Position numbers and translations under genes: made by a program. The notes below the pieces were generated by a model, which worked only from the letters and a program-made list of their open reading frames with translations, searched no databases and had not been told where the DNA came from. This document shows positions 54,970 to 64,000 of a stretch of 64,000 bases of DNA, piece by piece. The stretch covers positions 310,001 to 374,000 of the forward strand of contig NZ_FOAX01000004.1 in assembly GCF_900109775.1 (NCBI RefSeq), given 5' to 3'. Every line of letters starts with the position of its first letter. Position 1 is the stretch's first letter. The stretch is from Pseudoxanthomonas sp. GM95. Lineage in GTDB: Bacteria; Pseudomonadota; Gammaproteobacteria; Xanthomonadales; Xanthomonadaceae.

Positions 54970-55074
54970 CCACGTCCCCGGCACGATCCGCGCAACGCGG
55001 CAACCGGCCGCGTCTTGCCCAAGCGCACAGTGTAAGCGGCGTCACACCGCAGGGGCCGCGTACCGCCCGAGGGA

Positions 55075-56350
55075 TCAGGCGGTGGCCGGCGCCGGGGCGA
55101 AGCTCAGGCGGGCGACGGTGCCGCGGCCGGGGTCGGAATCGATCTGCAGGCGCCAGCCCAGGTGTTCGCACAGGCGAGCGATCAGGTCCAGGCCGATGCC
55201 GCCGCCATCGCGGCCGCCGCCGCCGCGGGCCATGCGCCCGTAGACGGCGCTGATTTCCTCCGGCGACATGCCGTGGCCGGGGTCGCGGATGACCACGGTG
55301 GCATCGGGCTCCAGGCCGACTTCGATCCGGCCGCGGTCGCTGTTTTCCACCGCGTTGCGCAGCAGGTTGCCGATCGCGGCCTGGACGATGGCCAGCGGCG
55401 CGCGGATCACGCATTCCTGCATCGGCGCCAGCACCAGCTCCAGGTCGCGGCCTTCGGTGAGGTGGCGATGGTCGTTGACCACTTCCGGCAGCAGGTCTTC
55501 CAGCGCGACCACGTCGGCGCTTCGCGCCAGGCGCGAGGGATCCTTGGCCAGCACCAGCAGCAGCGAGATCAGCTGCTCGACGTTGCGCGCGGTGCGGCGC
55601 ACGCGCAGCAGCGGCTGGCGCGCACCGGGCGGCAGGTTGGGCTGCTCCAGGGCGAGTTCGTTGGCGCCGGCGATCACCGCCACCGGCGTGCGCAGTTCGT
55701 GGCTGGCGCTGTCGATGAAGACGCGCTCGCGCTCGACAAAGCGCGCGTTGCGCTCCAGGTAATCGTTGAACGCCTGGCCGATCACGCGCAGCTCCTCGCT
55801 GGCATCGTCAGCCACGTGGATGCGCGCGTTGGGCACGTCCGGGCGCAAGCCCGCGATCTCGCCGGCCATCAGGCTCAACGGCCGCACCGCCAGGCCCAGG
55901 CCCCAAGCCATCAGCAGGCCGAACACGGTAATGGCCACCGCCGCGGTGCCGATCGTGCTGGCGGTCACCCAGCCTTCCACGCCTTCGAACTGGGTCAGGT
56001 CCAGCGCCAGCGCCAGCCGGCCAAAGCGCGTGTCCTCGACCAGCACCACGTGCTTGACCCCGTTGATGGGGAAACTGTCGTGCAGGCCGGGCTTGAGCGT
56101 GACCAGGTCGGCCGGCAGGCCCGGGTCGGTCTGCAGGAAATACATGCGCTCGGCCGGGTCGTCGATCCAGTTATAGCCCGGATCGGCCTGGCGGCGTTCG
56201 ACGAAGTGCTGCAGGTCCGAGCGCATCAGCGAGCGCCACACCTGGCGCTCGGCGTGCTCGTTGACCACGTCGCCACCCATCAGCACCGCGGCGGTGACCA
56301 CCACCAGATACACCAGCGCCCAGCGCAGCAGGCGCGTGCGCAGCGAGGTC

Positions 56351-56361
<11 letters not shown>
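55075..56361 (-). CDS. ColS-like sensor histidine kinase
   Basis: 428 residues from ATG 56359-56361 (MARRTSLRTRLLRWALVYLVVV), overlapping the end of the response regulator gene. Two membrane helices enclose a periplasmic region of about 110 residues; HisKA has FIDSASHELRTPVAVIAGANELAL (phospho-His), HATPase has NLLRNAVENS, DPGHGMSPEE and GGIGLDLIARL. Partner of the ColR-like regulator. In Xanthomonas and Pseudomonas ColRS responds to envelope and metal or cationic peptide stress. Confidence 0.9.
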
Positions 56362-57055
<694 letters not shown>

Positions 57056-57279
57056 TGCCTTCACTTCCTCAAGTCGTCGATGACCGCGGCGTACGACACC
57101 ACGGCCGCGCATGGTTGGCACGCCGATGTCGGAATTGCGTTGGAACCGGCGCGCACCGGGATTCTCCCATAGCCACCGGCGGCTGAATGGTTAAACGCGG
57201 CCAACGGGCTTCCGACGAAGCTCCGACAAACGCGGACACACCATCGTCCCCGATCCTTCCGCGACACCGTGCGCTTGCC

Positions 57280-58008
57280 ATGCAGATTCCCGCCCTTGCC
57301 CGTTCGCGCACGCTTGCCGCGCCGCGCCTTCGCTTCGATCCTCTGCTTTGGGGCCCGCTGTGTGCGATGGCCGCGGCCATCGCGCTGCTGCAGGGCGCCG
57401 GCGGGGATCTGTGGCTGGCCGATCGCCTGTATGCAGCCGAAGGCGGCCGCTGGGCGCTGGAACACCACTGGGTCACCGAGACCCTGGTCCACCAGTGGGG
57501 CAAGCACTTGGACATCGTGGCCTGGGTCGCGATGGCCATCGCCCGCATCGTCCTGTCGCGTTATCCGGCCGCACGCGCGTGGTGGAAGCCGCTGAACTAT
57601 CTGCTGGTGGCCACTCTGGCCGGGCCGCTGCTGGTGTCGTGGATGAAGTCCTGGACCGATGTCGACTGCCCGTGGGACCTGACCCGTTACGGCGGCCTGC
57701 ATCCGTATGTGGAGCTGTTCCAGCATCGTCCCTCGGGTTACGGACCTGGGCAGTGCTTCCCAGCAGGGCATTCCAGCGCCGGGTATGGTTGGGTCGCCCT
57801 GTTCTTCGGACTGGGCACGATCAAGCCGCGCTGGGGCTGGATCGGCTTGGGCGCCGGGATTTCAGTGGGCCTGGTGTTCGGCATCAGCCAGCAGCTGCGC
57901 GGGGCGCACTTCCTGTCCCATGACGTGGCCTCGGTGGCGGTGTGCTGGTGTGCGGCGTGGTGTGTACAGCGCTTGATGTTGTCGGGCCAGGGGGAGGATC
58001 GGGCATGA
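57280..58008 (+). CDS. PAP2-family lipid phosphatase
   Basis: 242 residues. KSWTDVDCPWDLTRYGG, CFPAGHSSAGYGWVALFF (PSGH motif) and RGAHFLSHDVAS (SRxxxxxHxxxD motif) are all present; about six helices. Such PAP2 proteins are often encoded beside EptA-type transferases in lipid A modification loci. ATG 57280 has a poor ribosome-binding site. Overlaps eptA by four bases (ATGA). Confidence 0.91.
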   Translation: MQIPALARSRTLAAPRLRFDPLLWGPLCAMAAAIALLQGAGGDLWLADRLYAAEGGRWALEHHWVTETLVHQWGKHLDIVAWVAMAIARIVLSRYPAARAWWKPLNYLLVATLAGPLLVSWMKSWTDVDCPWDLTRYGGLHPYVELFQHRPSGYGPGQCFPAGHSSAGYGWVALFFGLGTIKPRWGWIGLGAGISVGLVFGISQQLRGAHFLSHDVASVAVCWCAAWCVQRLMLSGQGEDRA

Positions 58009-59711
58009 GTGCCCACGTGCCAATGCCGCGCAAGCAGCCCACCGAAAGCGGGATCCACCTGCCGGCCTGGATCCAGCGCCGGCCGCAGCTCACCAGCGAA
58101 GCGCTGGTGCTGCTGGTCAGCCTGTACTTCGCCATCTTCAGCAATGCGCGCTTCTGGGGCGCGGCGATCGTCGATCCGGGCCGCCAGTGGCCGATGGCCA
58201 TCGCCCTGTTCGTGCTGCTGGTCGCCCTGCACGTGCTGCTGCTGGGCCTGATCGTCAACCGCTGGACGGCCAAGCCGCTGCTGAGCGTGATCATCATGGT
58301 CACCGCGGCGGCTTCGCACTTCATGGTGTCCTTCGGCCTGTACCTGGATGCGGACATGATCCGCAACGTGCTGGCCACCGACCGGCGCGAGTCTTCCGAA
58401 CTGCTGACCTGGGCGCTGCTGATGCCGCTGCTGCTGGGCGCAGTGCCGGTCGTGCTGCTGTGGCGGGTCGAGCTGATCCGCCGGCCGATGAAGAAGGCCC
58501 TCGGCGCGCGCGCCCTGCTGCTGGGCAGCGCGATCGCCGCCAGCGCCATCGCCGCGATGGCCGGCTACCAGCCGCTGGCCGCGCTGATGCGCAACCAGCA
58601 CGACCTGCGTTACCTGGCCACGCCGGGCAACTGGATGATCTCGCTGGGCAATGTCGCCTTCGCCAGTCCGCCGGGCACCAAGAAGCCCAAACTGCCGATC
58701 GGCACCGACGCGGTCCAGATCGCCTCGCGCCCGGCCGGCGCGCGCCCGCGCCTGCTGGTGATCGTGGTGGGCGAAACCGCGCGCGCGCAGAACTGGGGTC
58801 TGGACGGCTACGCCCGCGACACCACGCCCGAGCTGCGCCAGGCCGGCGTCATCAACTTCACCGACACCAGCTCCTGCGGCACGGCCACCGAAGTCTCGCT
58901 GCCGTGCATGTTCTCGCCGTGGGGCCGCCACGATTACGACGAGAAGAAGATCCGCGCGCACCAGTCGCTGCTGCACGTGCTGGACCATGCCGGCGTCGGC
59001 GTGGTGTGGCGCGACAACCAGGCCGGCTGCAAGGGCGTGTGCGAAGGCCTGCCGCTGCAGTCGGTCACCGATTCGAAGGACCCCGAGCTGTGCAACGGCG
59101 AGCGCTGCTGGGACGGCATCCTGCTCAAGGACCTGGACGGCGCGCTGGCGATGGCCAAGACCAAGGGCGGCGACAAGGTGCTGATCCTGCACATGCTGGG
59201 CAACCACGGCCCGAGCTACTTCGACCGCTATCCACCGCAGTTCGCCCGTTTCACGCCCGCCTGCCAGGTGCCCGACCTGGGCAGCTGCTCGCGCGAGGAG
59301 ATCGTCAACGCCTACGACAACGCGCTGTCCTACACCGACCACGTGCTGGCCTCGGCGATTGGCAAGCTGGCCGCGCGCACCGACGTGGACACCGCGCTGA
59401 TGTACATGTCCGACCACGGCGAATCGCTGGGCGAGAAGGGCCTGTACTTGCACGGCGTGCCCTACGCGATCGCTCCGCGCGAGCAGACCCACGTGCCGAT
59501 GATCATGTGGTTCGGCGACCGCTTCGCCCGCGACGAAGGCCTGGACCTGCAGTGCCTGCGCCAGCGCGCCACCCAGCCGTCCAGCCACGACAACCTGTTC
59601 CCGTCGGTGCTGGGACTGCTGGACGTGAAGACCTCGGTGTATGACACATCTCGGGATCTGTTTGCGCCGTGTCGGACGGCGGAGGTTGCCGCCGCGGCGG
59701 TGGCGCGCTAA
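58005..59711 (+). CDS. eptA: lipid A phosphoethanolamine transferase EptA
   Basis: 568 residues, five N-terminal helices (DUF1705) followed by a periplasmic sulfatase-fold domain. VVGETARAQNWGLDGYARDT holds the zinc-ligand Glu, SCGTATEVSLPCMFS the nucleophilic Thr, LGNHGPSY and MYMSDHGESLGEKGLYLHGVPY further metal ligands; several Cys pairs fit the disulfides of EptA/MCR proteins. Transfers phosphoethanolamine from phosphatidylethanolamine to lipid A phosphate, lowering polymyxin binding. Co-transcribed with the PAP2 gene, beside ColRS. Confidence 0.95.
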   Translation: MSAHVPMPRKQPTESGIHLPAWIQRRPQLTSEALVLLVSLYFAIFSNARFWGAAIVDPGRQWPMAIALFVLLVALHVLLLGLIVNRWTAKPLLSVIIMVTAAASHFMVSFGLYLDADMIRNVLATDRRESSELLTWALLMPLLLGAVPVVLLWRVELIRRPMKKALGARALLLGSAIAASAIAAMAGYQPLAALMRNQHDLRYLATPGNWMISLGNVAFASPPGTKKPKLPIGTDAVQIASRPAGARPRLLVIVVGETARAQNWGLDGYARDTTPELRQAGVINFTDTSSCGTATEVSLPCMFSPWGRHDYDEKKIRAHQSLLHVLDHAGVGVVWRDNQAGCKGVCEGLPLQSVTDSKDPELCNGERCWDGILLKDLDGALAMAKTKGGDKVLILHMLGNHGPSYFDRYPPQFARFTPACQVPDLGSCSREEIVNAYDNALSYTDHVLASAIGKLAARTDVDTALMYMSDHGESLGEKGLYLHGVPYAIAPREQTHVPMIMWFGDRFARDEGLDLQCLRQRATQPSSHDNLFPSVLGLLDVKTSVYDTSRDLFAPCRTAEVAAAAVAR

Positions 59712-59789
59712 GCCTTTGGCTTTTGCTTAACTCAGAGGTTGCCGTTGCCGTTGTCGTAACTTTGATCTGGCCGTGGCTTCTGCCCGGCT

Positions 59790-60003
59790 CTTGATCTTCA
59801 GCGCCTTCAAAGCGAGCCGAGCACCGCAGCCGGAAACGGCCGAAGAGGCGCGCGTGTCTGAGCGCAGCGAGTTTGCGCGCCGTGCCGTTTCCGGCGAGGA
59901 GCGGAGGGAACCGGCGAAACGCGCCGGTGAGCGTCAGGCGCTGGCGGTTTTGGCTACTTTTGCCAAGACAAAAGTGGCTCGCGTCGCGAAGCGACGTGAA
60001 AGC
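59790..60003 (+). repeat. structured interspersed repeat, copy B
   Basis: Direct-orientation match to copy A (50517-50730). Stems: CCGGAAACGGC/GCCGTTTCCGG (59830-59840 with 59884-59894), GGCGCGCG/TGCGCGCC (59847-59854 with 59874-59881), ACCGGCG/CGCCGGT (59910-59928), CTACTTTTG/CAAAAGTGG (59954-59977), CGTCGC/GCGACG (59982-59996). Stem positions are the same as in copy A, with paired substitutions. Confidence 0.9.
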
Positions 60004-60080
60004 TCTGCTTTCGCTCCTGCCTGTGCACCTGCTTGGTGATAGGAGGCCCGAAGCAAGGCCAAGACAAGATCAGTTGCAGA

Positions 60081-60284
60081 GCTCTCGCGCCGCTTCGCGG
60101 CACGACTTCCTTTTGTCGCGGCAAAAGGAAGCAAAACCGCTTCTCGCCGGACGCACGCCGATGCTGCGCATCGGTCCCCTGCGCTCCTCCCCTGCTCAGG
60201 CACGGCGCGGGAACTCGCTTCGCTCAGACACCCGCGCCTCTGCGGCCTGATCAGGCTCCGGTGCTCGGCGCGCTTTGACGGCTC
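60081..60284 (-). repeat. structured interspersed repeat, copy C (inverted)
   Basis: Inverse-complement relative of copies A and B, facing copy B across about 77 bases. Stems: GCCGC/GCGGC (60089-60101), CTTCCTTTTG/CAAAAGGAAG (60106-60131), GCCGATGC/GCATCGGT (60157-60175), CCTGCTCAGGC/GCCTGATCAGG (60191-60201 with 60245-60255, one mismatch) enclosing GGCGCGGG/CCCGCGCC (60204-60211 with 60231-60238). Same architecture, different stem sequences. Confidence 0.85.
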
Positions 60285-60350
60285 GGTCAGGTAAAGCGAA
60301 CAGCCAGAGCAAGAGCGCCGAAGCAACAGCAAGCCGCACTTTGCGCCGCG

Positions 60351-61457
60351 TCACCCGCGATGCGGCGTCCCCAGGTATTCCGCGCTCTGCATCTCGATCA
60401 ACCGCGACGCCGTACGCTCGAACGCGCCAGCCAACCGCGTGCCGGTATACAACTCCACCGGCGATGCATCGGCGCTGCAGACGAACTTGACGTGGCGGTC
60501 ATAGACCTCGTCGATCAGGTTGACCAAGCGGCGTGCGGCGTCTTCGTTGGTGCGGTCGAAGCGCGGGATGCCGCCCAGCAGCAGCGTGTGGAACTCGCGC
60601 GACAGTTCGATGTAGTCGTTGGCCGAGCGCGGGCCTTCGCAAAGCTGGGCGAAGTCGAACCAGGCAATATCCTTGCCGCGACCGCGCAGGTCGATGCTGC
60701 GGCCTTCGATCTCGATCTGGCCGGCCTGCGCCGGGATGCCGGCCAGTTCCTCCCAGCGCTGCGCCAGCCAGGCGTCGGCACCGTCGTCCAGCGGCGTGCG
60801 ATACACCGGCGAACGGGTCAGCGCGCGCAGGCGGTAATCCTGCTCGCCTTCGGCATACAGCACGGTGCAGTGCTTCATCAGCGCGGCGATCGCCGGCAGG
60901 AAGCGGTCGCGCTGCAGGCCGTCCTTGTAGAGGTTTTCCGGCGCGGTGTTGGAGGTCGTCACCAGGGTCACGCCCTGGGCGAACAGGCGCTCGGTCAGGC
61001 GGCCCAACAGCATCGCATCGCCGATATCGGTGACGAAGAACTCATCCAGCACCAGCACGCGCAGCGAGTCCTTCCACTCCTGGGCGATGCGCGCCAGCGG
61101 ATCGCTCTGGCCGGCGTGCTCGCGCAGCTGCTCGTGGATGTCGCGCATGAAGCGGTGGAAGTGCGTGCGGCGCTTCTGCTTGACCGGCAGGCCGTCGTAG
61201 AACAGGTCCACCAGGAAGGTCTTGCCGCGGCCCACGCCGCCCCAGAAGTACAGGCCCTTGACCGGCTGCGGCTTCTTCCAGAACGCCGACAGGCGATCCA
61301 GGAACCCATCCTGATCGTCATCGCACAGCGCGGCGTGGATGCGGTCCAGTTCTGCCAGCGCGGCGTGCTGGGCGCGATCGTCGCTCCACTTGCCCTCGGC
61401 CACGCCCTGGGCGTAGCGCTGCGAGGGCAGCAGCTCGGCCTGCGCGGGCGCGCTCAC
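60351..61457 (-). CDS. zapE: cell division protein ZapE (AFG1-family ATPase)
   Basis: 368 residues. Walker A FWGGVGRGKTFLVDLFYD, Walker B LRVLVLDEFFVTDIGDAMLL, sensor region TLVTTSNTAPENLYKDGLQRDRFLPAI and C-terminal PRFDRTNEDAARRLVNLIDEVYDRHVKF are AFG1/ZapE signatures. In E. coli ZapE associates with the Z-ring under stress. Start overlaps the stop of the upstream hydrolase by four bases (ATGA). Confidence 0.95.
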   Translation of the reverse strand: MSAPAQAELLPSQRYAQGVAEGKWSDDRAQHAALAELDRIHAALCDDDQDGFLDRLSAFWKKPQPVKGLYFWGGVGRGKTFLVDLFYDGLPVKQKRRTHFHRFMRDIHEQLREHAGQSDPLARIAQEWKDSLRVLVLDEFFVTDIGDAMLLGRLTERLFAQGVTLVTTSNTAPENLYKDGLQRDRFLPAIAALMKHCTVLYAEGEQDYRLRALTRSPVYRTPLDDGADAWLAQRWEELAGIPAQAGQIEIEGRSIDLRGRGKDIAWFDFAQLCEGPRSANDYIELSREFHTLLLGGIPRFDRTNEDAARRLVNLIDEVYDRHVKFVCSADASPVELYTGTRLAGAFERTASRLIEMQSAEYLGTPHRG

Positions 61458-62122
61458 GCGCTGGCCGCCGGCAGCCAGCCCTTGACCGCATGCTGGATGG
61501 CGCCGCGCAGGTCGATCAGCTTGCGATGGAAGAAGTGACTGGTGTCGGGCATCCGCACCAGCGTGTGCGGCACGTCGATCGATTCAAGCCAGTCAAAGAC
61601 GCTTTGCGGATCGACGATCTCGTCGCTTTCGCCCTGCACCACCAGCCAGCGCGGCGGCGGCTGCACGCCGTCGAAATCCCAGCCGCGCCCGGTCGGCGGC
61701 GCGATCGACACTAGCACCTGCGGCTGCAACGCCTCACTGGCCTTGAGCGAGACATACGCGCCGAAGCTGAAACCCACCAGCCACAGCACCGCCTCCGGTT
61801 GCTGGCTGCGCACCCAGGCCACCACGGCGGCCAGGTCGTCCCCTTCGCCCACGCCGTTGTCGAAGTCGCCCTGCGACTGGCCGACGCTGCGGAAGTTGAA
61901 GCGCACCGTGGCCACGCCCAGCTCGCGCACCGCGCGTGCGGCCATAGTCACGACCTTGTTGTGCAGGCTGCCGCCATCGGTGGACAGCGGGTGGCAAACC
62001 ACGGCGATGGCCGGGACGGCAGGCACCTCGGCGTCGGGCAGGTCGACGGCCACTTCAAGTGCGCCGGCCGGGCCGTCCAGCAGGAAGGTGGTCGATTCGG
62101 TGGGGAAGGCGGGCGTGGGCAT
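61454..62122 (-). CDS. alpha/beta hydrolase (dienelactone hydrolase/YtmA-like)
   Basis: 222 residues from ATG 62120-62122 (MPTPAFPTESTTFLLDGPAG). VVCHPLSTDGGSLHNKVV (oxyanion region), nucleophile elbow VGFSFGAYVSLKA, acid in VVQGESDEIVDP and His in PDTSHFFHRKLIDLR. Typical of the conserved proteobacterial hydrolases annotated as alpha/beta hydrolase family; substrate unknown. Operon with zapE. The longer frame to 62173 is less likely. Confidence 0.9.
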   Translation of the reverse strand: MPTPAFPTESTTFLLDGPAGALEVAVDLPDAEVPAVPAIAVVCHPLSTDGGSLHNKVVTMAARAVRELGVATVRFNFRSVGQSQGDFDNGVGEGDDLAAVVAWVRSQQPEAVLWLVGFSFGAYVSLKASEALQPQVLVSIAPPTGRGWDFDGVQPPPRWLVVQGESDEIVDPQSVFDWLESIDVPHTLVRMPDTSHFFHRKLIDLRGAIQHAVKGWLPAASA

Positions 62123-62186
62123 GGCGCCATGATAACCGGCGCTTCGTTTCCGGCCCTGCATGCGAGCGCCCAAGCCCGGAAACAGC

Positions 62187-62213
62187 GACGCCGGCCCACG
62201 GAGGGCCGGCGTC
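62187..62213 (-). terminator. intrinsic terminator after the MFS gene
   Basis: GACGCCGGCC/GGCCGGCGTC, 10-base-pair stem (62187-62196 with 62204-62213) and 7-base loop; on the minus strand it is followed by GCTGTTT. It lies 53 bases after the MFS stop and upstream of the hydrolase-zapE operon. Confidence 0.6.
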
Positions 62214-62266
62214 GGTGTGGGCCGGCATACTTCGCCCCGGCCCGTGGCGCCCCTCCCAGGGATGTC

Positions 62267-63928
62267 TTACTGGGTGATGTCCACGCCCTTGGTCTCGCGC
62301 AGGAAGATCGCACCCAGGATCAGCGTCATCACCGCGATGCCGATCGGATACCACAGACCGTAATACATGTTGCCCGTGGCGGCGACTAGACCAAAGGAGA
62401 TGGTCGGCAGGAAGCCACCGAACCAGCCGTTGCCGATGTGGTACGGCAGCGACATGGAGGTGTAGCGGATGCGGGTCGGGAACAGCTCGACCAGCCAGGC
62501 CGCGATCGGCGCGTACACCATGGTCACGAAGATCGCCAGGACGAACAGCACCGCGATCACCATCGGCTTGTTGATGCGGGCCGGGTCGGCCTTTTCCGGA
62601 TAGCCGGCGGTGGTCAGGGCGCCCTTGAGTTCCTTGACGAAGGCATCGCCCTTGGCCTTGCCTTCTTCCTTGGACAGGCCGCCGCCTTCATACGAGCTGA
62701 TCTGCGCATCGCCCACGTTGACCGTGGCCACGCCGCCGGCCGGGGCCGCCTTGACCGAGTACGGCACGCCGGCCTTGGTCAGCGCGGTGGCGACGATGTC
62801 GCACGAGCTGGTGAAGGTCTTCTTGCCGACCGGGTCGAACTGGAAGCTGCAGGTGTCCGGATCGGCGTTGATCACCACCGGGGAACTGGTGCGGGCTTCT
62901 TCGATCGCCGGGTTGGCGTAGTGGGTCAGCGCCTTGAACAGCGGGATGTAGCACAGCGCCGCCAGCAGGCAGCCGCCCAGCACGATGCCCTTGCGACCGA
63001 TCTTGTCCGACAGCCAGCCGAAGAACAGGAAGAACGGCGTGGCCAGGGCCAGCGCGCCGGCGATCAGCAGCGCGCCGGTGGTGGCATCGACCTTGAGCGC
63101 CTGGGTCAGGAAGAACAGCGCGTAGAACTGGCCGCCGTACCACACCACGGCCTGGCCGGCGGTGGCGCCCAGCAGCACCATCAGCATCAGCTTGAAGTTG
63201 CCGCCCTTGAGGCTGTCGCGGAACGGGGTCTTGGAGCCTTTACCTTCCGCCTTCATCTGCTGGAACAGCGGCGATTCGCTCAGCTGCATGCGGATCCACA
63301 CCGACACACCCAGCAGCACGATCGACACCAGGAACGGAATGCGCCAGCCCCAGGCTTCGAACGCCTCGTTACCGAGCGTGCTGCGGCACGCCAAGATGAT
63401 CAGCAGCGACAGGAACAGGCCGATGGTGGCCGTGCACTGGATGAAGCTGGTGTAGAACCCGCGGCGGTGGGCCGGTGCGTGTTCGGCCACGTAGGTCGCC
63501 GCGCCGCCGTATTCGCCGCCCATCGCCAGGCCCTGCAACAGGCGCAGCAGGATCAGGATCACCGGGGCGGCCACGCCGATCTGCGCGTAGCCCGGCAGCA
63601 CGCCCACCAGGAAGGTGGACAGGCCCATGATCAGGATCGTCACCAGGAAGGTGTACTTGCGGCCGATGCGATCGCCCAGGCTGCCGAAGAAGGCCGCGCC
63701 GAAGGGCCGCACGAAGAAGCCGGCGGCGAAGGCCAGCAGCGCAAAGATGAAGGCCGTGGTTTCGTTGACGCCCGCGAAGAACTGCTTGGCGATGATCGCC
63801 GCCAGTGAGCCGTACAGGAAGAAGTCGTACCACTCGAACACGGTGCCCAGACTGGACGCGAGGATCACGCGCTTGTGTCCGGAGGTCAGCGTGCCCGAGG
63901 CGGGCTGCGAGGAAGCGGTGGTGGCCAT
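62267..63928 (-). CDS. MHS-family MFS transporter with a large inserted extracytoplasmic domain
   Basis: 553 residues. N-terminal SSLGTVFEWYDFFLYGSLAA and DRIGRKYTFLVTI mark the metabolite:H+ symporter (MHS) group of the major facilitator superfamily (relatives include ProP, KgtP, ShiA); SDKIGRKGIVLGG repeats the motif in the second half. Unusual: between about residues 336 and 455 there is an extra soluble stretch with two cysteines (360, 376) and a helical KEEGKAKGDAFVKELKGAL part, where ordinary members have a short loop. The remaining helices follow to the end. Substrate not assignable; likely an organic acid, amino acid or osmolyte. Confidence 0.9.
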   Translation of the reverse strand: MATTASSQPASGTLTSGHKRVILASSLGTVFEWYDFFLYGSLAAIIAKQFFAGVNETTAFIFALLAFAAGFFVRPFGAAFFGSLGDRIGRKYTFLVTILIMGLSTFLVGVLPGYAQIGVAAPVILILLRLLQGLAMGGEYGGAATYVAEHAPAHRRGFYTSFIQCTATIGLFLSLLIILACRSTLGNEAFEAWGWRIPFLVSIVLLGVSVWIRMQLSESPLFQQMKAEGKGSKTPFRDSLKGGNFKLMLMVLLGATAGQAVVWYGGQFYALFFLTQALKVDATTGALLIAGALALATPFFLFFGWLSDKIGRKGIVLGGCLLAALCYIPLFKALTHYANPAIEEARTSSPVVINADPDTCSFQFDPVGKKTFTSSCDIVATALTKAGVPYSVKAAPAGGVATVNVGDAQISSYEGGGLSKEEGKAKGDAFVKELKGALTTAGYPEKADPARINKPMVIAVLFVLAIFVTMVYAPIAAWLVELFPTRIRYTSMSLPYHIGNGWFGGFLPTISFGLVAATGNMYYGLWYPIGIAVMTLILGAIFLRETKGVDITQ

Positions 63929-63942
63929 GGTGGTCTCCGGGG

Positions 63943-64000
63943 TTAGAAGCTGTACTTCACGGATGTCTGGATACGCTTGAGATCGCCGGACCGGTCGTCT
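63943..64000 (-). CDS. C-terminal end of an outer-membrane beta-barrel protein (porin-like), truncated by window
   Basis: Only the last 18 codons are inside the window: DDRSGDLKRIQTSVKYSF followed by TAA at 63943-63945. The final strand pattern (alternating residues ending in aromatic Phe, SVKYSF) is the classic C-terminal signature recognised by the BAM machinery, so this is probably a porin or similar barrel. It precedes the MFS gene by 14 bases and may be co-transcribed with it. Confidence 0.55.
   Translation of the reverse strand, partial: DDRSGDLKRIQTSVKYSF

Overview
The window is a high-GC chromosomal segment from a gammaproteobacterium, most likely of the Xanthomonadaceae/Lysobacteraceae (Xanthomonas, Stenotrophomonas or Pseudoxanthomonas-like). 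The evidence is the bioF-bioH-bioC cluster divergent from comF, rpmB-rpmG, a ColR-like regulator, GTGGGAGC-type extragenic palindromes and long hairpin-rich interspersed repeats between genes. Species was not determined; family placement rests on remembered gene content, not on a search.

Layout. 1-12 kb is housekeeping: mnmG (3' end cut by the window), a Gly/Tyr-rich lipoprotein, a PLP dehydratase, a YdcF-family protein, SnoaL-like and EthD proteins, bioC-bioH-bioF (no bioB here), comF, an AtoE-type transporter and ubiA, which is flanked by two palindromic repeats. 12-39 kb is a large exopolysaccharide/capsule region. It begins with a decayed, mosaic copy of a Wzc-type tyrosine autokinase, then rmlBACD (dTDP-L-rhamnose) and kdsA, then the intact wzb-wzc pair. 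These are divergent from a gfc/yjb-type export operon (small Thr/Gly-rich protein, Wza-like exporter, GfcB, GfcC and GfcD homologues). An assembly operon follows: a WcaJ/GumD-type initiating transferase, glycosyltransferases, Wzy-like polymerase, Wzx-like flippase, galE, a GT8 transferase and a PAP2 phosphatase.

39.7-50 kb holds tRNA-Arg(CCG), rpmB-rpmG, an EAL-domain protein with a degenerate GGDEF domain, a cardiolipin synthase, an EF-hand protein plus a DUF3011-like protein, an esterase-ygiD pair divergent from a LysR regulator, and an FAD/NAD(P)-binding protein. 50-64 kb holds ExoD, a sodium-symporter-type hybrid histidine kinase, a ColRS-like two-component system divergent from PAP2-eptA (lipid A modification), zapE, an alpha/beta hydrolase, an MHS-type MFS transporter with a large inserted domain, and the last residues of an outer-membrane protein.

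How it works together. RmlBACD and GalE would supply sugar nucleotides. The WcaJ-like enzyme loads the first sugar on undecaprenyl phosphate and the glycosyltransferases extend it. Wzx flips the unit, Wzy polymerises it, Wzc/Wzb control chain growth by tyrosine phosphorylation, and the Wza/Gfc proteins export it. The strongest unexplained signals are (1) structured intergenic repeats whose hairpin stems change in a compensatory way between copies (about 50.2-50.7 and 59.8-60.3 kb); (2) a near-consensus sigma-54 promoter followed by an intrinsic terminator in gene-free DNA upstream of mnmG, a candidate small RNA; and (3) the mosaic kinase pseudogene, which with the intact wzc forms direct repeats around rmlBACD-kdsA.
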